The notes under the pieces are model-generated. The model had not been told where the DNA came from and searched no databases. It was given only the letters and a program-made list of their open reading frames with translations. A DNA stretch of 64,000 bases from Microbacterium salsuginis (GTDB lineage: Bacteria; Actinomycetota; Actinomycetes; Actinomycetales; Microbacteriaceae). Where the stretch lies: NCBI RefSeq assembly GCF_012524205.1, contig NZ_JABACI010000005.1:186001-250000 (forward strand). The letters run 5' to 3'. Positions 50,357-59,480 of the stretch are shown one piece after another (position 1 is the stretch's first letter; each line of letters starts with the position of its first letter). Position numbers and translations under genes: made by a program.

Positions 50357-50583
50357 CGCGGGAGCATGCCGAGAGCAGCCAGCGCCTCCGCGTTGCGGCG
50401 GGCAGTGGCCGCGGCATCCTGCGCGGACAGAGCGTGGTGCCGAACATCACCGGCACGGCGTTCGAGTCGCTTCTGCACGAAGGCGTCGAGCACACCCGCC
50501 GTGCGCAGGAGCGCGCGATCGATGACGTTGGTGCGAGTGGTCGCGAGCCGTGTCCGGAAGTACGGCGTTGTGATGGCGGTCAT
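50353..50583 (-). CDS. 76-residue protein of unknown function between regulator and exporter
   Basis: A basic, helix-prone 76-residue protein (TPYFRTRLATTRTNVIDRAL, VQKRLERRAGDVRHHAL). It overlaps the regulator stop by 4 bases on one side and the exporter ATG by 4 bases on the other, the best evidence that it is translated. No transmembrane segment or known domain. It lies inside a longer open frame that begins within the regulator gene; the ATG at 50583 is the start consistent with coupling. Confidence 0.72.
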   Translation of the reverse strand: MTAITTPYFRTRLATTRTNVIDRALLRTAGVLDAFVQKRLERRAGDVRHHALSAQDAAATARRNAEALAALGMLPR

Positions 50584-51209
50584 GACTGTCCTCCTTGCTC
50601 GGGAAGCGGGAACAGGTCGGCCCGGATCGTCACGGGCCGGACGTCCTCGCCGGTCTGGTTGCGGTAGGCGTCCACGGCCTCGTCGATGAGGGCCATGATC
50701 TTCGTCGCCAGCTCTTTGCTCTGCGCGGGAGTGAGTCGTGCCGTGGCGGTGGAGATCATGCTCCCGTCCCGCCATGTCTCCGGCTCGCTTTCGAGTCCGC
50801 GACCCACGAACGCCACGAGCTGCTCCTGACGAAGCTTGAAGAACTCGCTCATCACGATCTGCGTCGCTGCACGACCTGACGGCGTCTTCAGCGCCTCGGC
50901 GTTCGCGAACGACACCCCTCCCGCCGGGCGCTCCCACCAGCGCTCGCGGCCCGACCCCTTGTCGACGCACTCCTGGATGAGGTCGTGCTTCGCCAGTGCA
51001 CGCAGGTGGTAGCTGGTCGAACCGGAGGACTCGCCCAGCCGCTCCGCGAGCGAGCTCGCTGTCTGCGGGCCGTACTGGCTCAGGATGTCGTAGATCTTCA
51101 CCCGGAGGGGGTGCGCGAGTGCACGCAGCGCCCCGGCATCGAGCACACGATCTGCGCGAAGCGGTGCGGTGTCCGCGACCGTGGGATCGGCGTGTGCGCT
51201 GTCTGTCAT
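50580..51209 (-). CDS. ArsR/HTH_20-type winged-helix transcriptional regulator
   Basis: A 209-residue regulator. The N-terminal winged helix reads LRALAHPLRVKIYDILSQYG, then TASSLAERLGESSGSTSYHL (recognition helix) and a GRERWWERP wing. The C-terminal domain is helical and probably binds a ligand. No metal-binding CxC motif of ArsR/SmtB is present. The start at 51209 has a TATCGT -10 element 6 nt upstream and a TTGCAA -35-like box formed by the first copy of a periodic TTTGCAA array, the likely operator. Confidence 0.9.
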   Translation of the reverse strand: MTDSAHADPTVADTAPLRADRVLDAGALRALAHPLRVKIYDILSQYGPQTASSLAERLGESSGSTSYHLRALAKHDLIQECVDKGSGRERWWERPAGGVSFANAEALKTPSGRAATQIVMSEFFKLRQEQLVAFVGRGLESEPETWRDGSMISTATARLTPAQSKELATKIMALIDEAVDAYRNQTGEDVRPVTIRADLFPLPEQGGQS

Positions 51210-51215
51210 GCCTTC

Positions 51216-51245
51216 ACGATAGAACATGCAAAGCCTTCTTTGCAA
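51216..51245 (-). promoter_or_regulatory. Promoter of the regulator-exporter operon
   Basis: Minus-strand TTGCAA (51245-51240), an 18-bp spacer and TATCGT (51221-51216), then 6 nt to the ATG at 51209. The -35 box coincides with a TTTGCAA operator repeat. Confidence 0.6.
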
Positions 51246-51291
51246 GTACTTCTTTGCAACGGAGTATTTGCATCCACTTGTTTGCAAAGGC
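51236..51291 (+). repeat. Four tandem 14-bp units with a TTTGCAA core
   Basis: TTTGCA cores start at 51239, 51253, 51267 and 51281, an exact 14-bp period. Units are ttctttgcaagtac, ttctttgcaacgga, gtatttgcatccac and ttgtttgcaaaggc. An inverted half-site TGCAAA is at 51227-51232, giving GCAAAG-N4-CTTTGC with the first unit. The array fills the space between the divergent regulator and M3 peptidase genes and is a candidate multi-site operator. Confidence 0.85.
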
Positions 51292-51317
51292 TCCGCTGTA
51301 ACCGGGTGCCGCGACAC

Positions 51318-51323
51318 TAGGCT
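51318..51323 (+). promoter_or_regulatory. -10 element for the M3 peptidase gene
   Basis: TAGGCT, 7 nt before the ATG at 51331, 27 bp downstream of the last TTTGCAA unit. Confidence 0.6.
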
Positions 51324-51330
51324 GGACCGC

Positions 51331-53382
51331 ATGCCTACGGACAACCCGCTCCTCTCCCCCAGCGTGCTCCCCTACGGCCTCCCGGACTATTCCGTGATCC
51401 GCCCCGAGCACTACCTGCCCGCATTCGAGCAGGCTTTCGCCGAGCACACGGCCGAGGTCGCGGCGATCACGCGGGTGCGCTCCATGCCGACGTTCGAGAA
51501 CACCATGGCGCCGCTCGAGGCGAGCGGCCGCCTGCTGGGCGACGTGGCCCGCACGTTCTACACCGTGTCGTCGGCCGATGCCACCGATGAGATCCAGGCG
51601 ATCGAAGAGCAGCTCGCCCCGCTCATGTCGGCGCACCAGGACTCGATCCAGCTCGATGCCGCCCTCTATCGGCGGATCAAGACCCTCCACGAGCAGCGGG
51701 ATCAGCTCTCGCTGACAGCGGAGCAGCGTTACCTCATCGAGCGCCACTACACCGAGATGTCGCACGCGGGCGCCGGGCTGGACGACGACGCGAAGCAGCG
51801 CCTCACCGCGCTCAACCAGCGTCTGTCCACCCTGACGACGCAGTTCGAGAAGAACCTGCTGGGCGACACGAACGACCTCGCGGTCGTGTTCGACGATGTC
51901 GCAGAGCTCGACGGTTTGACCGACGGGGAGCTCTCGGCTGCCGCGCAGGCCGCCGCCGATCGCGGACTCGAGGGCAAGTGGGTCGTCACGTTGACGCTGT
52001 TCACGGGGCACCCGTACCTCTCGAGTCTCACCGACAGGACCTCGCGGGCACGCCTGCTCGAGGCATCCCGGTCCCGAGGGTCTCGCGGCAACGACCACGA
52101 CAATCGCACGACCCTCCTCGAGATCGTGCGGCTCAGGGCCGAGCGCGCGGCCCTGCTCGGCTACGACTCGCACGCCGCCTACATCACGTCCGACGAGACC
52201 GCGCGCTCGCCTGAAGCCGTGCACGACCTGCTGCGGCGCCTGGCGGTACCGGCCGCTCGCAACGCGCGCCGCGAGCAGCAGAAGCTCCAGGAGATCATCG
52301 ACGCCGAGGCCGCGTCGTTCCCGCTCGCGGCGCACGACTGGGCGTACTACACGGAGAAGGTGCGGGCTGCCGAGTACGACCTCGACCGCTCGGCGCTGCG
52401 TCCGTGGTTCGAGGCGGAGCGCGTGCTGCAGGACGGAGTGCTCCGCGCCGCCACAGAGCTGTACGGCGTCGCGTTCACCGAACGGGACGACCTTCACGGC
52501 TACCACCCCGACACACGCGTCTTCGAAGTGCACAATGCCGACGGCAGTGCTGTGGGGCTCTTCGTCCTCGATCTCTACACCCGCGACACCAAGCGCGGCG
52601 GGGCGTGGATGAACTCGATCGTGCTGCAGTCGCACCTGCGCGGCACCGCGCCGATCGTCGTCAACAACCTCAACGTCCCGAAGCCGGCGCCCGGAAGCCC
52701 GACTCTGCTGACTCTCGACGAGGTCACCACGCTCTTCCACGAGTTCGGTCACGCGCTTCACGGGCTGTTCGCGACCGTCACGTATCCCCACTTCGCCGGC
52801 ACGAACGTCTTCCGCGACTTCGTCGAGTTCCCGAGCCAGGTGAACGAGATGTGGATCTACTGGCCCGAGATCCTGACGTCGTACGCACGGCACATCGAGA
52901 CCGACGAGCCGCTGCCCGCAGGTGTCGTCGAGAAGCTCCACGCGTCCGAGGCGTTCAATCAGGGCTTCGCGACCAGCGAGTACCTCGCCGCGGCATGGCT
53001 CGACCAGGCCTGGCACTCCCTGTCCACGAACGAGGCGGCAGCCGACCTGGACGTGGCCGCGTTCGAGGCATCCGCCCTCGCCGACATCGGTCTCGACAAC
53101 CCCGCGGTGCCCACGCGGTACTCGTCGACCTACTTCGCGCACGTCTTCTCGGGCGGCTACAGCGCCGGGTACTACTCGTACATCTGGAGCGAGGTGCTCG
53201 ACGCCGACACGGTGGAATGGTTCCGCGAGAACGGCGGCCTGCGGCGCGAGAACGGCGATCGCTTCCGCGAGCGACTGCTCGGCGTCGGCGGTTCCAAGGA
53301 CCCGCTCGAGGCCTACCGGGACTTCCGTGGGCGGGATGCCGAGATCCAGCCGCTCCTGAAGCGGCGAGGTCTCGCGGACTGA
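51331..53382 (+). CDS. M3 family metallopeptidase (dipeptidyl carboxypeptidase / oligopeptidase A-like)
   Basis: A 683-residue cytosolic zinc peptidase. The HEFGH zinc motif is at residues 470-474 (TTLFHEFGHALHGL) and the third ligand Glu follows in EFPSQVNEMWIYWP. The layout and C-terminal FSGGYSAGYYSYIWSEVLDAD-type segment (SGGYSAGYYSYIWSEVLD) match Dcp, which removes C-terminal dipeptides from oligopeptides. Start at 51331; the in-frame stretch back to 51226 is made of the operator repeats. Its promoter lies beside the array, so it may be co-regulated with the exporter operon. Confidence 0.93.
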   Translation: MPTDNPLLSPSVLPYGLPDYSVIRPEHYLPAFEQAFAEHTAEVAAITRVRSMPTFENTMAPLEASGRLLGDVARTFYTVSSADATDEIQAIEEQLAPLMSAHQDSIQLDAALYRRIKTLHEQRDQLSLTAEQRYLIERHYTEMSHAGAGLDDDAKQRLTALNQRLSTLTTQFEKNLLGDTNDLAVVFDDVAELDGLTDGELSAAAQAAADRGLEGKWVVTLTLFTGHPYLSSLTDRTSRARLLEASRSRGSRGNDHDNRTTLLEIVRLRAERAALLGYDSHAAYITSDETARSPEAVHDLLRRLAVPAARNARREQQKLQEIIDAEAASFPLAAHDWAYYTEKVRAAEYDLDRSALRPWFEAERVLQDGVLRAATELYGVAFTERDDLHGYHPDTRVFEVHNADGSAVGLFVLDLYTRDTKRGGAWMNSIVLQSHLRGTAPIVVNNLNVPKPAPGSPTLLTLDEVTTLFHEFGHALHGLFATVTYPHFAGTNVFRDFVEFPSQVNEMWIYWPEILTSYARHIETDEPLPAGVVEKLHASEAFNQGFATSEYLAAAWLDQAWHSLSTNEAAADLDVAAFEASALADIGLDNPAVPTRYSSTYFAHVFSGGYSAGYYSYIWSEVLDADTVEWFRENGGLRRENGDRFRERLLGVGGSKDPLEAYRDFRGRDAEIQPLLKRRGLAD

Positions 53383-53401
53383 CCATTCCGCGAAGCCGGC
53401 A

Positions 53402-54475
53402 CTACTCAGGGTGCGCGGCCACCCATGCCGCCGCAGCGGACCGGGACGACACGCTCAGCTTCGTCCGCGCATTGGCGACGTGACGATGCACGGTGTGGAT
53501 GCTGAGGAACAGCTCGGCGGCGATCTGGGCGTCCGTCCTCCCCTGCGACACGAGAAGAAGGACCTCGCGCTCGCGAGGCGAGATCACGTCCGCCGCCGGC
53601 GCATCGGCGCCGGCGGGCGCGGCGTCATGGGGCGCGAACGAGTCCCGTCTCAGCGTCTCCTCGTCGACCCCGTCGAACGCCAGCGCCGGACGCAGAACTG
53701 CAGCGACGTCGCCGTGCCATGGGTGATGTGCCACCCCATCGACCACCTCCAGCTGAGCCCCCGGGATCGCGGCGGCCGTCTGCACGCCGAGCGCGAGCGG
53801 GATGGCGCGGTCACCGCGGCGGTGGATGACGAGCGTCGGCGCGGTCACCGCCGCTGCGGATCGGGTGGCGTCATACGCATACACCGCCTCGAGGCCTGTT
53901 GCCGCCGCCTGCGCGGTCGCCGTCGATCGCTGGTGCCGGGCATACGCGGCGCGCTCCTCTGCGTTGGCGTCGGGGTAGAAGATGTCCGACATCACGCGCG
54001 AGCTCACGCCCCAGCTCCGGCGCACGAGTTCGATCAGCGCGGCCCGGTCCGCGGCCGGCGCGATGGAGCTGCCGTCGAGGTAGGCGCCGGTGAGGATCAG
54101 GCGCCGCACGCGCTCGGGATACCGCGCGGCGAACTCCACGGCGACAGCGCACCCTGATGATCCGGCGAAGACCGACGCCCGCTCGACGCCTGCGTCGTCG
54201 AGGACCGCTCGCATCGCGTCTACGTGCGGGTCGACGCTGTCCGGCGGCGCGGCCCGTGAGCGCGAGAGTCCGTTCCCCGGAGCATCCATGCGGATGACCC
54301 GCCGGTGCCGGGCGAGCGCCTGCACGAACCCGCGCAGCGGTGCGTAGTCCCAGTCGCGCTGGAGGTGGCTCATCCACCATCCGCCGACCAGCACCGGGCG
54401 ACCGGAGCCGATCTCCGACCAGGCGACGTCGTCGGAGCCCGACCAGACGTGGTGGACGACGACAGGGCTGGACAC
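53402..54475 (-). CDS. Alpha/beta-hydrolase fused to a LuxR-type DNA-binding domain
   Basis: A 357-residue one-component regulator candidate. Residues 1-270 are an alpha/beta-hydrolase fold with VLVGGWW, RMDAPGNGLS, a nucleophile elbow AGSSGC (Ser107, with the last Gly of GxSxG replaced by Cys) and a C-terminal His in VAHHPWHGD. Residues 297-352 are a LuxR/GerE helix-turn-helix (ISPREREVLLLVSQGRTDAQ, then LFLSIHTVHRHVANARTKL). The hydrolase part may bind or cleave a small signal. GTG start at 54475 with CATACT 6 nt upstream. Converges on the M3 gene. Confidence 0.88.
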   Translation of the reverse strand: MSSPVVVHHVWSGSDDVAWSEIGSGRPVLVGGWWMSHLQRDWDYAPLRGFVQALARHRRVIRMDAPGNGLSRSRAAPPDSVDPHVDAMRAVLDDAGVERASVFAGSSGCAVAVEFAARYPERVRRLILTGAYLDGSSIAPAADRAALIELVRRSWGVSSRVMSDIFYPDANAEERAAYARHQRSTATAQAAATGLEAVYAYDATRSAAAVTAPTLVIHRRGDRAIPLALGVQTAAAIPGAQLEVVDGVAHHPWHGDVAAVLRPALAFDGVDEETLRRDSFAPHDAAPAGADAPAADVISPREREVLLLVSQGRTDAQIAAELFLSIHTVHRHVANARTKLSVSSRSAAAAWVAAHPE

Positions 54476-54481
54476 GCCATC

Positions 54482-54487
54482 AGTATG
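54482..54487 (-). promoter_or_regulatory. -10 element for the hydrolase-LuxR gene
   Basis: CATACT on the minus strand, 6 nt before the GTG at 54475, which decides the start among several GTG codons. Confidence 0.5.
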
Positions 54488-54576
54488 CGACACCCCGGCG
54501 TGCGCCGGGAGTACGGGGCGACGACGCAGGCCGGGAGTCCCGTGGTCGCCGGCCGAGCCGATGCCGCGCGACAGGG

Positions 54577-55404
54577 TCACAGGACTCGTCCAAGCGCCCA
54601 GGCGAGCCGCTGGCGCTTCACAGCGACCCAAGTCGACTCCGCGCGCGCGACCTGCGCTCCAGCGGCATCCGTGATGGCGACGGAGGTTTCATATCTGCGC
54701 CCGTGCACCTCACGCGTCCAGCCGTGCACGACGAGACGCTCCCCGACACGCGGCTGACGTTCCACCTGAGCGCTCATCGTGCCGAGCAGGCACAGAATGC
54801 CGTCGCGCAGGGCCATCGCCGGATAGCTCGTGCAGTCCATCGCACCCCACACCGCCGCGTAATCGGCGATGCCCGCACGACTGTGGCGGGTGCCCACGAT
54901 CCACGGCGACGCGAGGACGTCCGGAGATCCAGGAACGGGTCCGGGGGTGACGTGCATCCCATCAGCTCGATCCGGTCCACAAACGACGCAGTCCGAGAGG
55001 AGGTGGCGGGTGCCGGTCAGCGGGTGGGCGGCACGGGCGGCGACCGCATCCTCGAAGCTCGGCGCGCCGGGTGACCTCGACTCATCAAGTCGTCCCGGCC
55101 GTGCCGTCGCGATCAGCCGGCGGCCGCGGTGAACCTGGACCGCCCCCCTCCCATCGTCGAAGACATCGAGCGGTCGATCGAGCGGAACCGGGCGCTTCAA
55201 GACGACGGTGACGACGTCTGCATCGACCTGCTGCGAGATGCGACCGGCGGCGATACCGCCATTGGCCGACCGGCGGGGGCCGTTCCAGTGTCGCGCGATG
55301 CGCACACTGCCGATCCACTGCCGTTGGCGCGCGTGGGCCTCGGTGGGCACGGAGCGGCCGTAGACGACCGCGGCTTCATGAGGTGAAAGAGCGAAATCTG
55401 ACAT
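54577..55404 (-). CDS. Thioesterase-like (double hotdog) protein
   Basis: A 275-residue protein that looks like two hotdog domains. The N-terminal SANGGIAAGRIS resembles the HNGG helix of 4HBT thioesterases, and the second half has IADYAAVWGAMDCTSYPAMA followed by RLVVHGWTREVHGRRYETSVAI strands. It probably acts on acyl-CoA or a related thioester; no substrate can be named. A ligated pair DCVVCGPDR is conserved-looking. ATG at 55404 has TTGAAT 6 nt upstream. Confidence 0.7.
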   Translation of the reverse strand: MSDFALSPHEAAVVYGRSVPTEAHARQRQWIGSVRIARHWNGPRRSANGGIAAGRISQQVDADVVTVVLKRPVPLDRPLDVFDDGRGAVQVHRGRRLIATARPGRLDESRSPGAPSFEDAVAARAAHPLTGTRHLLSDCVVCGPDRADGMHVTPGPVPGSPDVLASPWIVGTRHSRAGIADYAAVWGAMDCTSYPAMALRDGILCLLGTMSAQVERQPRVGERLVVHGWTREVHGRRYETSVAITDAAGAQVARAESTWVAVKRQRLAWALGRVL

Positions 55405-55410
55405 GTCCCG

Positions 55411-55416
55411 ATTCAA
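55411..55416 (-). promoter_or_regulatory. Possible -10 element for the thioesterase-like gene
   Basis: TTGAAT on the minus strand (one mismatch to TAGAAT), 6 nt before the ATG at 55404. Confidence 0.4.
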
Positions 55417-55534
55417 CGGGCCCGGCCTTGCGGCCCGCCTCGCACAGACTCGCCATTCCTCGGTGGCCCGAATCGGCCAGCCGCCGGCGATCCTGGCTTT
55501 TCGAGATCGGCCTGCCGCTACCCTCGCCGCCGAT

Positions 55535-56653
55535 TCACGACACGCCGAGCCCCTGTGCGAACACGCGCATGCGTTCCGCCATCACCTGCGGCACCTCCGC
55601 GACCGTGAAGTGACCGCCTTCTTCGAGGCGCTCGAACGCACGGAGGTCCCGGTAGAAGCGGCGGGCGAGCGACTCGGGGTAGTCCCACTCGTGGCGCTGG
55701 ATGTGGACGGATGCCGGGACCTCGACGACCGGCATCACGTCGGGCTGGTCGGCGCCCTCGTAGTACGGCCGGAAGGACGACCCGATCGACTGCGTCGTCC
55801 AGTAGATCATCGCCTCGGTGAGGATGCGCTCGCGCGAGAGACGACGCTCGACGCCCGCCGGATCATCGCCGGGGGTGTCGCTCCACTCCGCCAGCTTCTC
55901 GCCGAGCCACGCCAGCAGCCCGGCTGGCGAGTCGTTGAGCGCCGCGGCGAGCGTGTCGGGCCTCGTGGCCTGGATGTGTCCGTACCCGCCGTTCGCGCCG
56001 CCCCACCGGTCGAGTCGTTCGAAGAAGGCGATCTCGTCCGGAGCCGTGAGCGACGGCCTTTCGGCCTGTGCGGGAAAATGCGAGTGCGTGACGAGGATGC
56101 CGCTCACGGACTCGGGGTACGTGCCGGCGATCAGATCGTTCACGTTCGCAGAGACGTCCTCGCCGTACGTGAAGTAGCGTTCGTAGCCGAGCACGTCGGT
56201 CATGAGAGCGTGCATCGTCGCCGCGAGACGCACCTCGGTCATGGGACCGGCGGCATAGGGAGTCGAGTACCCGAATCCCGGAAAGCTCGGCACGACGACA
56301 TGGAAGTCCGGGAGCAGATCGGCGAAGTCGAGCTGCAGGGCGAAGGTGTGCGGCCAGCCGTGCATCACGAGCAGAGCGGGCGCGTCTTCTCGTTGGGAGC
56401 GCAGATGCGCGAAGTGCACGGTCGCGTCGTCGATGTCGGCGAGGAACTGCGGATGCGCGTTGAGCCACGCCTCCCGCTTCCGCCAATCGAAACGTCGCCA
56501 GCTGGCGACGAGGTCGGCGAGGTAGGCCGCGTTCATGCCGGCATCCGGGCGGCGGGGTGAGTCCGGCAGGGGCCGGAACCGATCCAACCGCGCGTGCAGA
56601 TCGGCGATCTCGGCGTCGGGGACGTGAATCGTGAACGGTCGCGTCAAGGTCAT
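55535..56653 (-). CDS. Epoxide hydrolase (EHN-type alpha/beta hydrolase)
   Basis: A 372-residue epoxide hydrolase of the microsomal-like group. The N-terminal EHN domain covers about residues 1-110 (IADLHARLDRFR), then HGWPHTF (oxyanion), the nucleophile elbow YGEDVSA with the Asp, the lid region and the catalytic His in EEGGHFTVAEVP. It would open epoxides to diols, typically in detoxification. A TAGCGT -10 lies 6 nt before the ATG. With its two downstream neighbours it forms a group of three small-molecule hydrolase-like genes on one strand. Confidence 0.9.
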   Translation of the reverse strand: MTLTRPFTIHVPDAEIADLHARLDRFRPLPDSPRRPDAGMNAAYLADLVASWRRFDWRKREAWLNAHPQFLADIDDATVHFAHLRSQREDAPALLVMHGWPHTFALQLDFADLLPDFHVVVPSFPGFGYSTPYAAGPMTEVRLAATMHALMTDVLGYERYFTYGEDVSANVNDLIAGTYPESVSGILVTHSHFPAQAERPSLTAPDEIAFFERLDRWGGANGGYGHIQATRPDTLAAALNDSPAGLLAWLGEKLAEWSDTPGDDPAGVERRLSRERILTEAMIYWTTQSIGSSFRPYYEGADQPDVMPVVEVPASVHIQRHEWDYPESLARRFYRDLRAFERLEEGGHFTVAEVPQVMAERMRVFAQGLGVS

Positions 56654-56659
56654 CCTGCG

Positions 56660-56665
56660 ACGCTA
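56660..56665 (-). promoter_or_regulatory. -10 element for the epoxide hydrolase gene
   Basis: TAGCGT on the minus strand, 6 nt before the ATG at 56653. Confidence 0.55.
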
Positions 56666-56667
56666 GT

Positions 56668-56687
56668 GGCGGGGTCCGACACCCGCC
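56668..56687 (-). terminator. Hairpin after clpX
   Basis: GGCGGGTGT and its near-perfect complement, about 10 bases past the clpX stop; no T-tract. A probable terminator separating clpX from the epoxide hydrolase gene. Confidence 0.5.
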
Positions 56688-56696
56688 GGCACCCGC

Positions 56697-57965
<1,269 letters not shown>

Positions 57966-58103
57966 GCGGCGCCTCCTCGTGACGTGGGGCCAGTCCCCCG
58001 GCTGTCTTCCGAGCCTAACGTCTGACGGCGACATCGGGCGGGATTGCGACGCACGTTGTGGAGGGCCGTCCGCCCAGAGCAGAACACCTGCCCTCGCGCA
58101 CGA

Positions 58104-58143
58104 CGACGCCCCGCCGCCCGGCGATCCGGGTGACGGGGCGTCG
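58104..58143 (-). terminator. Hairpin after the second clpP gene
   Basis: Arms CGACGCCCCG (58104-58113) and its perfect complement (58134-58143) around an inner GC-rich loop, 12 bases past the stop codon at 58155. It would separate the clpP pair from clpX. Confidence 0.7.
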
Positions 58144-58154
58144 AAGGAGCCGTC

Positions 58155-58826
58155 CTACTTGGTCAGCGCCTGCTGACCGCGCTTGCGAGTCGTCAGCACT
58201 TGGTCGACCAGGCCGTAGGCGACGGCCTCCTCGCCGGACAGGATCTTGTCGCGGTCGATGTCCTTGTTGACCTCTTCGGCCGTCTTGTTGGAGTGCTTCG
58301 CCAGCGTCTGCTCGAGCCACGTGCGCATCCGCATGATCTCGGCTGCCTGGATCTCGATGTCCGAGGCCTGTCCGTGGCCGGCCTCGCCCATCGCGGGCTG
58401 GTGGATGAGAACGCGGGCGTTCGGCAGCGCCAGGCGCTTGCCGGGCGCTCCTGCCGCGAGGAGCACGGCGGCCGCGGAGGCTGCCTGCCCAAGCACGACG
58501 GTCTGGATCTGCGGCGAGACGTACTGCATCGTGTCGTAGATCGCCGTCATGGCTGTGAACGAGCCGCCGGGCGAGTTGATGTACATGATGATGTCGCGGT
58601 CGGGATCCTGGCTCTCGAGCACCAGGAGCTGGGCCATGACGTCATCCGCCGAGGCGTCGTCGACCTGGACGCCCAGGAAGATGACGCGGTCCTCGAACAG
58701 CTTGTTGTACGGGTCCTGGCGCTTGTAGCCGTAGGCCGTGCGCTCCTCGAACTGCGGCAGGATGTAACGGCTGCCGGGCATCTGGAGCGCCTGCGGGGCG
58801 CCCGATCCGAAGGTGGGTGTCTGCAT
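58155..58826 (-). CDS. clpP2: ATP-dependent Clp protease proteolytic subunit (ClpP2 type)
   Basis: A 223-residue ClpP with the catalytic triad Ser117 (GQAASAAA), His142 (LIHQP) and the Asp in KDIDRDK near 193. The longer N-terminus (SRYILPQFEERTAYGYKRQD) and AASAAA active-site variant are typical of actinobacterial ClpP2, which forms a mixed tetradecamer with ClpP1 and docks ClpX or ClpC. The next gene upstream is clpP1 with a 33-base gap, so the two are co-transcribed. Confidence 0.96.
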   Translation of the reverse strand: MQTPTFGSGAPQALQMPGSRYILPQFEERTAYGYKRQDPYNKLFEDRVIFLGVQVDDASADDVMAQLLVLESQDPDRDIIMYINSPGGSFTAMTAIYDTMQYVSPQIQTVVLGQAASAAAVLLAAGAPGKRLALPNARVLIHQPAMGEAGHGQASDIEIQAAEIMRMRTWLEQTLAKHSNKTAEEVNKDIDRDKILSGEEAVAYGLVDQVLTTRKRGQQALTK

Positions 58827-58859
58827 TGCGGGGTTCTCTCTCTTTCGCCTTCGGTGCGC

Positions 58860-59444
58860 TCAGCTGGCGGTTCCGCCGCCGCCGATGACGTCGGTCGCGG
58901 ACTCGCGGATGTGGTCGACGAAGCCGTATTCCAGCGCCTCGTCGGCGCTGAACCAGCGGTCGCGGTCGCCGTCGGCGTTGATCTGCTCGACGGTCTTGCC
59001 GGTCTGCACCGCGGTGATCTCGGCGAGCCGCTTCTTCATGTCGAGGATCAGCTGCGCCTGCGTCTGGATGTCGCTGGCCGTGCCGCCGAATCCGCCGTGG
59101 GGCTGGTGCAGCAGCACACGCGCGTTGGGCGTGATATAGCGCTTGCCCTTGGTCCCGGCGGTGAGCAGCAGCTGCCCCATGGACGCCGCCATGCCGATGC
59201 CGACGGTCACGATGTCGTTCGGCACGAACTGCATGGTGTCGTAGATCGCCATGCCGGCCGTGATCGACCCGCCGGGCGAGTTGATGTAGAGGTAGATGTC
59301 CTTCTCGGAGTCCTCGGCGGCGAGAAGGAGGATCTTCGCGCAGATCTCGTTCGCGTTGTCATCCCGCACCTCCGACCCGAGCCAGATGATGCGGTCCTTC
59401 AGCAGCCTGTCGAAGACGCTCGTCGCGACAAGTGGTTCGGCCAT
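58860..59444 (-). CDS. clpP1: ATP-dependent Clp protease proteolytic subunit (ClpP1 type)
   Basis: A 194-residue ClpP with Ser88 (GMAASMGQ), His113 (LLHQPHGG) and Asp near 162 (DGDRDRW). The active-site sequence is the standard one. ATG at 59444 has AGGAG upstream and a TAGATT -10 at 59480-59475. It begins the clpP1-clpP2 operon. I looked for a ClgR operator in the 80-base promoter and found nothing definite. Confidence 0.96.
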   Translation of the reverse strand: MAEPLVATSVFDRLLKDRIIWLGSEVRDDNANEICAKILLLAAEDSEKDIYLYINSPGGSITAGMAIYDTMQFVPNDIVTVGIGMAASMGQLLLTAGTKGKRYITPNARVLLHQPHGGFGGTASDIQTQAQLILDMKKRLAEITAVQTGKTVEQINADGDRDRWFSADEALEYGFVDHIRESATDVIGGGGTAS

Positions 59445-59474
59445 GTGTGCTCCTGTTTCCTTGGGTCTTCGTCG

Positions 59475-59480
59475 AATCTA
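59475..59480 (-). promoter_or_regulatory. -10 element for clpP1-clpP2
   Basis: TAGATT on the minus strand, giving a leader of about 25 nt that contains the AGGAG ribosome site; this is one of the few leadered promoters here. Confidence 0.5.

Noticed and set aside
54340..55074. Plus-strand open frames between the hydrolase-LuxR and thioesterase genes
   Set aside because: Arg/Pro-rich with no promoter or ribosome site and wholly antisense to better-supported genes.
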